From: Symbiodinium natans
Lineage: Eukaryota > Sar > Dinophyceae > Suessiales > Symbiodiniaceae
Length of the DNA stretch: 64,000 nt
Direction of reading: 5' to 3'
NCBI GenBank assembly: GCA_905221605.1
Contig: CAJNDS010000483.1
Location: forward strand, 1-64,000
A program made the position numbers and the translations under genes. The notes beneath the pieces were generated by a model, which searched no databases, was not told the origin of the DNA, and saw nothing but the letters and a program-made list of their open reading frames with translations. The stretch's first letter is position 1. Every line of letters begins with the position of its first letter. Below, piece after piece: positions 43,780-54,806 of this stretch.

Positions 43780-45130
43780 CATGCGGGATTGGGGAATTCC
43801 GATACTCTGTGGGAGTCTGCGCCGGATTCTTCAGTGGGCAGGATTGCCTGGGGGTTGGCACTCCAGGGATACTTTGCAGAGATGTTTGGGGGTGCGAGGG
43901 ATGGGACACCCTCGCTAGGAGACCCGGACGAGGGTGGCAGAGTTCCGCACAAGATTAACTTTGGGCTCCTTATTGTAGTTTGTACAAAAACCCAAAAGGT
44001 TTAAACCCAAGAGCCAGCCAGAAGACAGCCAAGTAATAACCTCCGAAAGCCCTGGAGGTGCCAAGGCAAGCACCATGGAGCTCCCTTTCGGCTCAGGGAA
44101 CGTGCCCGCGGCGCGCCATTGCAGGGCTTCAGTGTTGAGTCAGGGGTTTTTAAGGGTTATATTGGGGGTCTCTTATGGCGTGTTGCAGTAGCAGTGGATG
44201 GACTTGCTTTGACTTGGGGCCGGTGTGAGGCCAGAGCCGGCCTTGAAGAACTGACAGGGCTGGGGCATGGCTTTTGGCTTACGACCTAGGAGGTGGTGTA
44301 CAAGGCTTCTGCTCTGCAAGCTCGGGATAAAATCTAGAACTTGGCCTCCGGGTTCTGATCAGAGAGTTGTTTCCTTTCCTTTGTTTTGTGACCTTCATGT
44401 CGCGTTGGAAGTTGATCTAAATCAAGGACCCTAGTTTGACACTCGCACGTACACAAAAAACGACACCCACATACGCCCCGAGGATGATGTCATCACCGGA
44501 ATCCCAGGAAGCTCTTGACTTTAGAGGCTCTGTCTGGCCTTGGTAAGGTCACCCAAACCCCAAGTTGAGTCGGAGCGGCGTCGGCATGAACGAAGGCAAA
44601 CCTCAACCAGCAATCCGAACCCAGGACTCGGCAACCCTGACATGTCTGCGTACCGTCCGCACCAAGTCAAACTAATTAGGGTTTAGGGTTTAGGGTTTAG
44701 GGTTTAGGGTTTAGGGACAAGAAACATTCGACCGACCACCCTCTAGTCTCCATAGGACCGCATTCCAAAACAGCTTCGAGCATGGACAGAAAATATCTAG
44801 ACTGTAGACTCTCTAGGTCAAAGCCACACTGAGATAGAACATGGCGCCAACCTCAAAGCCGAGGTCCTGTCAGATCACTTGCCCCCTCAACATCTTCTTT
44901 GGCAGCTCCAAAGAACAAGGGTCTGTTTCGGGGAGGTCCCCTTGTCGGGTATATTCGCACATATTCTACGATTGCAGAAAACTCCTAAAACCGGGATCTT
45001 AGTTTTGAACAGCCCCCAGAGGCTGACAAGTGGTGCCAAGAAAGACCTCGATAGGCCGCGCCATCACAGTGGCCACCAGTGCCAGGGTCGCACAATGCCT
45101 GCCCGGAAACTGCGGGTCCCGGCCACGAGG
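43780..45130. other. Unassigned stretch with a telomere-type array
   Basis: No gene recognised. A clean TTTAGGG array of six units lies at 44677-44716. Confidence 0.5.
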
Positions 45131-45137
45131 CTCTGCA

Positions 45138-45222
45138 GGGTTTAGGGTCCGGTTTAGCGTTTAGGGCTTAGGGTTTAGGGTTTAGGATTTAGGGTTTAGG
45201 ATTTAGGGTTTCGGGTTTAGGG
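45138..45222 (+). repeat. TTTAGGG array, variant-rich
   Basis: About eleven units including TTTAGGA and TTTCGGG variants. Confidence 0.9.
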
Positions 45223-45680
45223 AAGACTGTTCTGGGCCAGTTCTGGGATCTGCAATATAACCTGGACAATGAGAACTGCACAGGTCCGGCCCCACAAGGG
45301 CCCACATGGGTCCTCTGACCCCATGGGACAACAGTCCTGTTCTGTGGCTCACGCAACGGTCTCGTGATCTCTCGATTCCTGCGGCAACTTCCAGCCGCAG
45401 GAATGTTTTTGGGAACTGTGCTGCCGCTCATCGAAACTAATGACTTATACTTTGGGTGAAGGATGGGTTAGGGTCATTGTCGTCAAAACGAGAGGCTGCA
45501 CAATGCCCAAGCAACTGCTATTGACAACTTCCGCTTGCCGAGGCGAAAGCCCCAGCAAACTGAAGCACTCCCCTTGACGTTGCTCCAGGCTTTGCTTTTC
45601 TGCACAGCCTGCGGTCAGTTTGTGACGCTTGGAGGATCCCAGCAGAGAAGTGTCCTTGTTGTTCAGTCAGTCTACTGCGC

Positions 45681-46421
45681 TTGTCAAACCTTTCCCCATC
45701 GAGTCTAGGACACCGAGATCCCAGCACTCCGGCCACGACCCGCATTCGCGGCAGTGTGCTCCCACCGCTGCACACCGTACTGGGATGTACTGGGTGCTGG
45801 AAGGCTAAGTACATGAAAAGTATGGATGCGCGGAGCTGCCGCGCTCGATTTGTCGTGATATTTGTGTGGACAGTGTGGGCCCTGGATGGCGTCTGCTCAT
45901 GTCTGCTTTGCTTTCATTTGCCACAAAATTCGACAGAGCTTGTACCGGCAAGTCGCCCGTCAGCTTCCACATTGGCAGAGGCTCTGCATGAGCACACGGA
46001 TGTAACTAAGCGGCCCACGCAAGGCAGCTCAAATCTGTTAGCTTTTGGAACGCTCGCGTCGCCGTCTGAACTTTATAGTGTCGCGGTCTATGGGCCAAAG
46101 CCTGCAAGCCAAATACTCCTCACATCCCTAAACCCCGAACCTGTTCTGCGACAGGAGTGTGGCGGTGCGGTTCCAGATGGCGAGATGCAGGACTCAGACA
46201 CTTCGCCGCTGCGGCATGTCAAGGGTTCTTACTGTGAAGATGTCGGGTTTCGGCTAATTTTGCGGGCGTTGGGACATTTGGGCTGCGCGGGTGCTTCCAT
46301 CTATGAGAGCCGAGCAGGAAAGGACTGGAACGTCATGGGTGTTGGGGTGCAGCCAGCCGCTGATCCGTTGACATGCCAGGCAGCTTGTAAGACAAGTGTT
46401 CCAGGAATGCCTCTTCGATAG
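45681..46421 (+). CDS. Hypothetical ORF, 246 codons; possible secreted PAN/apple-type protein
   Basis: A long plus-strand frame. From the Met at 45822 it has a signal-like segment (ARFVVIFVWTVWALDGV). Near the end it reads GKDWNVMGVG, then LTCQAACKTS, reminiscent of the first half of PAN/apple domains, which are frequent in dinoflagellate secreted proteins. The later Cys residues of such a domain were not found downstream. An internal intron is likely (an AG-GAAAG acceptor near 46317). Confidence 0.3.
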   Translation: MSNLSPSSLGHRDPSTPATTRIRGSVLPPLHTVLGCTGCWKAKYMKSMDARSCRARFVVIFVWTVWALDGVCSCLLCFHLPQNSTELVPASRPSASTLAEALHEHTDVTKRPTQGSSNLLAFGTLASPSELYSVAVYGPKPASQILLTSLNPEPVLRQECGGAVPDGEMQDSDTSPLRHVKGSYCEDVGFRLILRALGHLGCAGASIYESRAGKDWNVMGVGVQPAADPLTCQAACKTSVPGMPLR

Positions 46422-46537
46422 CTGCGCAGTCTCCAATTCACTGCTGCTGGTGTTAGTCGATCGAGGGACACGGGTCCTCCTTGCACACCTGCTTGAAGTC
46501 ATGAAGATGAGAGGTTAAAGTGCTAGAAGGCGGCATG

Positions 46538-46780
46538 CCCGGGCAAGTCTGGAAGATTCATCTTGCCTCCGCTACCGTCCTTATATGGCTTTAAAGCCAT
46601 GCCTGGGTGCCGAGGAACCTTCAGACTCTCCTGAATGCCCTTGCAGGAAACACCCGGCAACCCAAGCACCCAAGGCCATCTTTTCGGAGGATCCCTGAAC
46701 TCCACCCAGGGAACTTCAAAATGCCAGCATGCTGCACTCAGAGCAGGTGCTAGCTGTTTGGGCTTGAAAGAGCCGTGCGC
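46538..46780 (-). CDS. C-terminal exon(s), unknown product
   Basis: A minus-strand frame ends with TAG (46538-46540) after a peptide of convincing composition (MALKPYKDGSGGKMNLPDL). An AG-G acceptor (ATTCAG-GAGAG) lies at about 46633, and the same frame continues upstream (FEVPWVEFRDPPKRWPW). No family recognised. Confidence 0.4.
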
Positions 46781-46991
46781 CAAGCACACCAACAACAGTT
46801 TGAGACACTTTTCACACCTCTGCGTCAATCACGATAGAGGCGCACAGATCCTCCAAGAAAAGCATCTGTACAGACGCACTCCGAGGACCGCACATGCATT
46901 GCAGGCACTATGGGGGGGGAGGGGGGGTTGGGTTGCGGCAAGAACTTCAAACATTTTCCAGTGTAAAAGGTCGAGGTCGAACAATGTGGCA

Positions 46992-47759
46992 TTACCACAG
47001 CCAATGCGCCGCATGGCTGGTCCTATTTTGTACCTGCTTCTTGCTATGCTGTGTTAGAGAAGGATTTCCTACAATCAGCACAGTCCTCTTCGGAGAGCGG
47101 GGGAAAATCAAAGCGACACTGATAACGACTCTCTTCTCCAATATCTCGCAGGAGTCCGACCCCTGCTGCTGTTGGCAACCGAGATGGAGAAGCTGGAGTG
47201 TGAAAGTTCCGCACGACAGCCTTAAAATCACAGTGGCGCGCTTCCAGTTCTTGCATCCCACCTCCAACCATATTATTCTGCGAGCTTTGAAGCATTGACA
47301 GCACATGAGTTGGCCTTTCTCAAACTTTCTACATCCCGAAGTGTTCATCCCTTTCTGTCGGTTCATGCCGGCTGTAAGACCGAGCCTGCTTAGCGAGTTC
47401 AGGAAACTGAGGTGGTTCTCAGGCGATTCTGCCAGCAACTGGGACTGCCCATGGGAGGCAACCCACTCTCCAGCATTCCGGCTCACTGTTGCCGAGGGTC
47501 CTTGCTGCTTTGCTTTTCGGCAGTCGGACATGATGCGGCTCGAACACAGAAAGGCTTGGCTTCTGTTATGTCGCGCTTTGCACTGGTCACAAGTATCACA
47601 AGCTACCCGGCACGCTCCAAGCGCATTGAAGACCCACACACTCCGCAAATCCTCCCGACGAAGCCAAGAACCATCTGTCAATGGGCCACTCCAACCCCTG
47701 CACCTGGTTGTCGAACTCTCAGACAACGCTGCGCTGGACCAGGCCCGGGGTGAGCACAT
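46992..47759 (-). CDS. Hypothetical ORF, 255 codons
   Basis: A long open frame rich in Cys and Arg without recognisable domain. The plus strand also has a 156-codon frame here (47305-47775) with equally reasonable composition, so strand and reality are uncertain. Confidence 0.2.
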   Translation of the reverse strand: MCSPRAWSSAALSESSTTRCRGWSGPLTDGSWLRREDLRSVWVFNALGACRVACDTCDQCKARHNRSQAFLCSSRIMSDCRKAKQQGPSATVSRNAGEWVASHGQSQLLAESPENHLSFLNSLSRLGLTAGMNRQKGMNTSGCRKFEKGQLMCCQCFKARRIIWLEVGCKNWKRATVILRLSCGTFTLQLLHLGCQQQQGSDSCEILEKRVVISVALIFPRSPKRTVLIVGNPSLTQHSKKQVQNRTSHAAHWLW

Positions 47760-47784
47760 GCATGTCCTGATTTAGGGTCTAGGA

Positions 47785-47828
47785 CCCTAAACCCTAAACC
47801 CTAAATCCTAAACCCTTAGGGTTTAGGA
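47785..47828. repeat. Telomere-type array with inversion
   Basis: Four CCCTAAA units face TTTAGGG at the junction CCCTTAGGG (47814-47822). Confidence 0.9.
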
Positions 47829-47961
47829 TGATGGATTATCGGGTTACCCCGGGGCTCTCTGCACATTCAAACGGCGTGGGAGGAAAGACAGACACGTGTG
47901 AGGGGCATGGTGTCTCCTGAGAAGTCTTCCCTCGGCAGCACTCCGCTTCCCCCCTCTGCCG

Positions 47962-48028
47962 CCTAAACCCTGCCCTAAACCCTAAACCCTAAACCCTAAA
48001 CCCTATAATCCCTAAACCCTGAACCCTA
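47962..48028. repeat. Telomere-type array
   Basis: About eight CCCTAAA-like units. Confidence 0.85.
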
Positions 48029-48735
48029 CCACAACCCATCCCAGAAGCTCCTTCTGCTTCTCTTCCGTGAGCGGGCGGGCAGGCAATTTTCGAATCTGAG
48101 GAGGCTTCGGAACCTGGCGAACTCTGCCAAACGCAGAGCTTTAGGGTTTTAGGGTTTCAGGGTTTCAGGGTTTTAGGGGTTTTTTTGGGCTTTATGGTAC
48201 TTACATGGCCAAAAACCGAACTCTTTGACCCCGCCTTGGAGGGCTTCGGGAAGGGGACCTGCTTGCCCTTCTCGAAAAGGGCGGGCTTGAACTCTTCGGG
48301 AACGCTGGGATGCATGACCTGTGAAGCGAAGGGGTGTTTTGGCTTAGGACTTAGGATTCAATCATGCTCCAGGTTTTAAGGGCGCTAGATCATGCCGATG
48401 AAGCCACCTACAGCTCAAGCACAGTCGCCACAGGACTTGGGCCCTGACAGAACTGTTTCGATATCTCTCCACATGAGCCTCCAGATCGGGCCACGGCCCA
48501 CAAAGGCGCACCTAGTGCATGCATGCTTGGCTTGGGGCTTTTAAGGGTTGAAGAGTTTTTGTAAGCCAGTGTGAGCCAGTGTAAGCCGGTTTTTTGGCGG
48601 TCGTGTGTAATGAGAATTTGTTCGAGTATCTTGAGCATCTCATGGCCTGGAATACGTAGCGGCATTTTCGGTACGTGTGGGCTGAAATCCACAAATCCTC
48701 ACACTTCCCCGACCCATCCCGCTACCCAACTGCAC

Positions 48736-50166
48736 CTCGCAAACCTTCTTGCTGGGCACCTTCCACTTCTTGAAGCCTCAGGAGGCAACAGAAAATCGGA
48801 AGAAGCCAGAACAAAACTTCTATAGGGTTTAGGGTTTAGGGTTTAGGGTTTAGGGTTTAGGGTTTAGGGTTTAGGGTTTAGGGTTTAGGGTTTAGGGTTT
48901 AGGGTTTAGGGTTTTCTGCAAGACAAGCTCCGACCTGCTCTGGAAGAGAAACCGCCTCTGAGCTCGCCGAGCTCGCGACCTGTGAGCTTTTCTTGGATCT
49001 GGGGCACGTGGGAGCTGTCCACCAGGTTCACGAACGCATAGCCCAGGCTGGCCTCTCTTGTATGGTCAACGCGCTCTGAAGCGACGAAAGCAATAAGACA
49101 CAGAAATGGGAGGACAGACGCCCACCTGCGTGTGAAAATCAATGGGCAAATACCTCAGTTGCGACACCGATATCACCGAAACCCACTGAACATTGCAAGT
49201 GGATCAGACACGCCACATCTCTCAAAAGATCAACACAAACAAAGCATCCTGAATGGTGTACGCAGGTTCGTGACGAGCCACACAAAATTGTATTTCCCAG
49301 CGAAACCTTCTGAATCGAGCATTTCCAAGAGCTTGGAGCGTGTGTAGTTATTCCTTGGCTAGCAGTGATACAACCATCTGTTCCACAGCTGGTGACTGGG
49401 GCATGAAAAAGTCGGCCCGTTCATGCTGAGCCGGGTGTTTTGGGCGGGTCCCGTCAAAGTTTTCTGGGGAGCCTTCAAATAGTAACAATACGGTTCTTCC
49501 CCAAAAGGAAACACCCCAACGCATCTTTTGAAACCTGCACAACCCCGAACAGTTGTTGTTGGAAAGCAAAGCACTTTGCGGTCAGGAGGGGCCCCGCAAC
49601 AACATGTACTGTCCCAATCTGTTCGGTCGTCGAGGCGCCCGAGATGTGAAGCGTGCAACTAACTTCTGAAGATCGCCGCTTGGATGTGAGTGCAATATTG
49701 AATTGCGAAGTTCTGCTGGCATCCAAATTCGGAAGCAGAAAAACGGGATTGGACTTCCTTAACGCTCAAAGTCTTGAAAAAGGGTTGACTGGACCGTTTA
49801 TGGTTCAAGAGCTTAAGGCCGGGTGCTCTTGAAGTCCCGAATCAAGCCTAAGCTGCCGTCCCTCTCAGCCGTCAGGCCTTTGGCCATAGGACTTTTTAGG
49901 ACACCCTTACTGAAAATGCAGCCCGACTGGGACACAGGCAGTTCACTTCTGTGTTGAGTCTTGGCAGGGGGTACTGTAAGGGTCAGGAAATCCTCCTCAA
50001 CTGAATGGTGCGGAGGCAGAGTGCGAGACATGAAAAAAACACCAGTGCTAGGACTTAGCTTTGCCGTTGCCTTGCAGAACCCAACGTCTGACAGCCAGGG
50101 CTCGGTAGATTCCTAAGCATCACCGACGTGCCACAGTCCGCGGATGTGGAATTCTCCGTCCACTCC
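48736..50166 (-). CDS. Mei2-like RNA-recognition-motif protein (four RRM exons)
   Basis: Exons 50166-50104, 49353-49275, 49073-48980 and 48776-48736 join in frame. They give, in order, RNP2 (TSVMLRNLP), the first helix (NNYTRSKLLEMLDSEGFAG), strands KYNFVWL, RNP1 (LGYAFVNLV), helix two and the C-terminal Mei2 signature (FKKWKVPSKKVCE). The pattern is that of the single C-terminal RRM of Mei2-like proteins, RNA binders that control meiosis in yeast and development in plants and are abundant in dinoflagellates. The first intron (750 bp) has a GA donor; the second (201 bp) and third (203 bp) have GT. The third carries a perfect telomere-type array. The 3' end beyond 48736 is not resolved; upstream exons probably extend to about 52.6 kb. 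Confidence 0.88.
48824..48914 (+). repeat. Perfect TTTAGGG array inside an intron
   Basis: Thirteen uninterrupted TTTAGGG units, the cleanest block in the window. It lies wholly within the 203-bp intron 48777-48979 of the Mei2-like gene. Confidence 0.97.
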
Positions 50167-50628
50167 CTCAGATGTTGGCTCTGCACTGAAACATGCGGGG
50201 CTGGCCCAAAGCAGGCACGGCAAGACACTGAACCTTCTTTTGGGGTGGGGTTGGGGGGGGGGCCGGCGAACTTGGTTGCGCCGTGGTGCAGAGAGCTGTG
50301 GGCCGGCTCACACTGGTCCGGGGGCAGAGGCTCCTGATAGCAAAGGAAGCGATGGGAGGTGTAGGGTTTGTAGAAGGTGGGGTGTCGCCGCTTGGACGAT
50401 GCAGCCACCTTGTCATTCATCGCTCATTTGGATGTCATCTATCAACTCTGCTGCTAGTCTGCTTCTAGGGAACATGGACAAAGAGGGGCATGAATCTAGT
50501 CGGCAACCGATGAATCTTCATCACACACCCGGCTCCTGCACGTAGCCGGAGACGCCTCAGCACATCCGGGCGCCGCGCACGGCGCAGCGTGAAAACCGTG
50601 CATGTCGCCCCCTTAGCCTACAAGAGCG

Positions 50629-50988
50629 GTGCCGCATGTCTGCTCGAAAAGGGAGCACCAACCGCAGCAAAGGCACTTGCCATGGGCACGTACATCCACG
50701 GAACAGCGACCTCGAGCTCATGAACTTCAGGAACTGAAATTGGGGGCCTTACACTTTCATCGGGAATTGGGGGTTAAGCAATTTATCAGACCCTGGTCCC
50801 AAGCTCGACGTAAACACGCTATCGTTACATTGGAAGGGGTGGGACGAAAGCTTCAAAAAAGTCTGGATTCTGTCATGCAGCTTCCTGCACAGCTTGGCTC
50901 TCTGGCTCCTGCGGCAGGCTGGCTCACACTAAGGCTCACTAAGGACTGTCCAAGGCATGTCTTTGCAGATCTGGACTCTGGACGCTGA
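50629..50988 (+). CDS. Hypothetical plus-strand ORF, 119 codons
   Basis: Protein-like composition (ELQELKLGALHFHRELG; ARRKHAIVTLEGVGRKLQ) without a known domain. The opposite strand is a less convincing frame. Confidence 0.3.
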   Translation: MPHVCSKREHQPQQRHLPWARTSTEQRPRAHELQELKLGALHFHRELGVKQFIRPWSQARRKHAIVTLEGVGRKLQKSLDSVMQLPAQLGSLAPAAGWLTLRLTKDCPRHVFADLDSGR

Positions 50989-51749
50989 GCGTCCTTGCCC
51001 GTCACAATCTGATGGCGCAGGAAGTTGTTTTGGTTCATCAGCCTGAAGGGGGTCACTAGCCCAGCACTCGCAAAGGCAATGGAGTACGGACTGTAGGATC
51101 GGAAATAGGAATCATCTCCTGACCCAGAACAGTTCGCTTAAGCTATCCATCTTGGATCGCCCACCTCAACGTCGACGCAGTGGCTACAGCGTTACCCCTC
51201 TGGCATCTGTTGACTGTTGAGCATGCCACTGTGCGGCAGAAGGGGAGGCGCGTGCAGCCAAGCGGCTGACTGACCTCATGTGACAGTCGCTCTAGGTCTT
51301 CTTTGGACACCGCCTGCTGGCCCAGCACGTGCTTCGGAACCTGTCCCACAAAGTGCTTGGCAGGGCTTTGGGTTCGTCACTGGTTCGTCGTTTAGACTGC
51401 GACAGTTACCAATCAAATCAGAGGCATGTCTGCTGAAAAGCCTGGACTCACACTGTGGTTGTGAGGTTCTTGAATTGCACAAGATGCCTGCAGTTCGGGG
51501 CAAGGCAAGGGCGAAGCCGGCCGAGACAGTGAGGGGACTCCTGCTAAGTCAAGGGCACAACTTCTGGGCAATACATGATCCTGCTAATCATTGGAGCTCA
51601 TGTCTGCGCTTACTGTTCGGGTCCTTTGGTACCCGGGCTGTCCGGCTCATCCTTAGCTTCTGTCTGATTTCCCCTGTTGCCGAGAGTACGCTGAAAACAC
51701 GGCTTTGCCTGTTTGACCAGGGCTCGGATCGCGGTGTGTTGAGGCAACT

Positions 51750-51932
51750 GGCACCCGTCAACTCAATGGAGACGTTGAGGTCCGTACGCGAGGCCTGCAA
51801 GGGCATCTCAATTGCGCTCCAGCTATCGAGATCCAACGTTCTTTCCTCGAATTCCTCTATTTCCTGCAGCCCGGAAAGAGTCCATCCGCAACGGAACCCC
51901 CAATAACTGTCTATATGTATAGTCTCTATCAA
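51750..51932 (-). CDS. Putative exon, possibly of the Mei2-like gene
   Basis: After CTGCAG-GAA (about 51871) the frame reads an acidic peptide (EIEEFEERTLDLDSW) and continues RTDLNVSIE. It lies between the RRM exons and the possible 5' exon at 52.55 kb on the same strand, so it may belong to that gene's disordered N-terminal half. Confidence 0.4.
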
Positions 51933-52529
51933 TGCTTGAGTGAGACTACTGACTCCACCATTTCGCCCTGCTAGCTGGGCTAGCTTACTGGGTAGTCCAT
52001 GCCTCCTCCTCCGGTATCAAGGGTGCAGTGGCATCGAAGAGGCAGCTGTCACTGCACGCCCGATTTCGACCGAACGGGAAGTCTTTTGTGTCTTCGTCCT
52101 GCTCAGCAGGTGAAGCAGCCGGAAGCACATAGAAGCACGTAGGACGCACGCTCCCTTGTCATTAGCGGCCCCACCAGCAATTTTTTTAACGCGTTTCGAG
52201 GGTCTTCCAACTTCAAGGTGAAAGCCAGCCTGGAAAAGGGTAAATGGGAACCATCCTGGACCTCGTTAAACCTTTCAAACCTTTCAAGGGTAGACACTTG
52301 GGGCTACGAGCTCGCCTAAACCCTAAACCCCTACCCGAATCCCCTTGCCAATACTGAGCCCTAAAGCTCGAGACCACCATCCGCCTTTAGGGTTCTGGGG
52401 GCTTCATGAAGTTTGTACGGGGGACCGAGGACTGCGCAGCAATAACTGGACACTTCTTGAACACCCAAGGGTTGCATTGCAGAACATGACAGAATCACCT
52501 TGCTGCCAGAACCCAAGTGATGTCACAGG

Positions 52530-52598
52530 GGCTATGGCACTCCGCGTGGCTGATCGTGCCTCGAGCTCGATGAAGGTGTTTCGCAGGACCAAGCGTCC
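52530..52598 (-). CDS. Possible 5' exon of the Mei2-like gene
   Basis: The frame reads LVLRNTFIELEARSATRSA. A short NTFI-x-L/F peptide followed by Arg/Ser is a common start of dinoflagellate RNA-binding proteins in my experience; linking it to the RRM exons 2.4 kb downstream is inference. Confidence 0.35.
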
Positions 52599-52711
52599 CG
52601 TAAGCTGACAAGGGCACAAGGCGAACATGTGTCACAATCTGTCGTGATCCGTCGTGACTGTCGACATGTAAACAGTGAGTGTGAGAAATTATGAGAATCC
52701 GACTTTTGGTT

Positions 52712-52764
52712 CCCTAAACCCTAAACCCTAAACCCTGAAACCTAAACCCCAAACCCTAAACCCT
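52712..52764. repeat. Telomere-type array
   Basis: Seven CCCTAAA-like units. Confidence 0.85.
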
Positions 52765-53575
52765 CTTCTAAGGATTGACTTGAGCGCGCCCGCCTGAGGT
52801 GCAGCCGCGGCCTCCGGGTCGAGCTCCTCTGGGTTGCGCATCTCGCGAGCGAGGGCCCTGGAACGCTGCAGGGCCACACAGCGCCACCAACAGCGGTCTT
52901 TTTGAGCCAATTGCCAAAGGTGCAACGTGGTGCAACATGGTGCAACCATGCAGAGTGCACGGAGTGCACAGTGTCGCGGGGTGCAACTGCACAAGCAAAC
53001 TAAAAGTTACAGGAGTTCTGAGTTTCATTCGGGTATTCTGCGCCCCTGGGCACCGACAACCACATCTCGGGTGGGCCAGTGTGTTTTGGTGCAGGACCGC
53101 TTCAGTAGCGTCTTGGTATGCTTCCACCCCCAACCTCCGGAGCAGCATCAAACTCTCGGCGTGCTCCATACATGGATGGAAGCTGGCAAAGCTGATCGCT
53201 GATGAAGCACTGCCCAGCAATTGTCAACTTGACTACAGTGTTCAGGTCTGGTTAGACTCGACTCTGCTCAATTAGTTGAACGATCATTCGGACTAGAACT
53301 ACGGCGCGCGTCAAGTCCCGCAACCTTTTCTGTCTCTGCGACAGGCTGGCACTAAGAGGGCTGACGTCCTCCTTCAAACAGAGCGCCGCACCTGGCTGAG
53401 ACCACTTGGCCAATTTCGCTGCAAGACGCCACAAGTGCTTCCGAATTTCTGCTCCCTAGAATTCCCAAAGAACGAGAGCAGCCTACACAACTGAGCCTGT
53501 GCTTCCATGAGACAACATATTCCGGGGACAGGTCGTTGCAAATCAACCGTGCTTTGTCCTCATGAAGAACCGCAC

Positions 53576-53637
53576 CTTCGTCGGTGTCAAGCAGGAAGTC
53601 TAGGGCTTTGTCCGCATCGTATGCAAACCGGGCCAAC
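53576..53637 (-). CDS. UBA-like exon (copy 1)
   Basis: Between an AAG-G acceptor (53639-53638) and a GAAG-GT donor the exon reads LARFAYDADKALDFLL then DTDEG. An Ala/Leu helix followed by D-x-A-L-D-F-L-L is the third helix of UBA (ubiquitin-associated) three-helix folds. Copy 2 at 57130-57193 ends with the same FLLDTDEG and the same intron phase. The function of the whole protein is unknown. Confidence 0.45.
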
Positions 53638-54199
53638 CTTGGCAAGATCAGCGCACCCCAGAGACGCTGACAGCTGCTACTCGGCCCATGCAATCTAGTC
53701 TCTACCTTGTATGCGTAGCCCATCCGTGAAAGGAGGGCCTACCTCTTCATCTCAGCGGTGACTGAGGCACGCGCGCGTGCACACATGCCTAGGCCAGGGC
53801 AGGGACCCGTGTGGTCAGTGCTTCTTGCCGCTTCTGGCATCTTCAAAGCACTGTGCCCCATCGAACAGGTCCGCACTTCTCAACTTCTACTGGCAAGAAT
53901 GATGCCAGAGAGTATTTTGCACTATAGTAACTAGGATGCATTGCCGCTTGTTACAACAAAGTGTACACAGTATCAAGCAAGTGCAGAGTACGCAACTTCC
54001 GCCTTTACCTTCAAGGCATGCTGTTGGAACCGCCTTCAGGACCTCACGGTACTTTCGTGGAATAAAACCTGTACAGACAAGATGTAGACGACTGATCTGC
54101 GGAAACTCTGCCCCAAAATTTGGAAAGGCTGCGCAGAAGTGATCCTGTCGAAGACATGTCCCAAGAAAGTATCCCTCTATCCCTCCCTGTTCCCGCCTT

Positions 54200-54264
54200 C
54201 CTTCCTTCCTTCCTTCCTTCCTTCCTTCCTTCCTTCCTTCCTTCCTTCCTTCCTTCCTTCCTTC
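54200..54264. repeat. (CTTC)n microsatellite
   Basis: About sixteen TTCC units. A CT tract follows at 54317-54345. Confidence 0.95.
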
Positions 54265-54806
54265 ACCTCACCCACCTTTCTTTCCGTTCCGTATTACTCT
54301 CTCTGCCAAGCTAACTCCTCTCTCTCTCTCTCCCCCTCTCCCAGTCCTCTCTGTCGACAAGGAACCGGCAAGGAAACCGCTCCCCAAAAGAACCTCAAAC
54401 CCAGATCAGGAAATGGTCCTTAGCAGTATGCACCGCAAGCTGAAATCCTAGGCCCGAAGCCCTTACTAACCACCCGAAGCCCTGAACCTTTGGACCCCAA
54501 ACCCCAAACCCATGGGGGGGGCGGCCTCTATCGGCAGCGCGTAAGCTGCAAGTTGGGCCAAGGCGTCCTTGACGTTCAAGCAGAGACGTTGATGCGAGAT
54601 GATGAATGGGGGCCAACTTGGGGCGTTTGCTATGGATTAGGGGTAAAAGGGGCTTTGTATGGCTTGGCTCAGTTTCGTGCTTCCGCCCTATCACCCTTCC
54701 ATGACCAAGCGCCTCCTCAAGGAGCAAGGTGGTGGTAGAGGGCGGAACCGTAGAGGGCGGAACCTGGTACACCAGCATCTGTGTGGGTTTTGACCAACTC
54801 TTCGTC

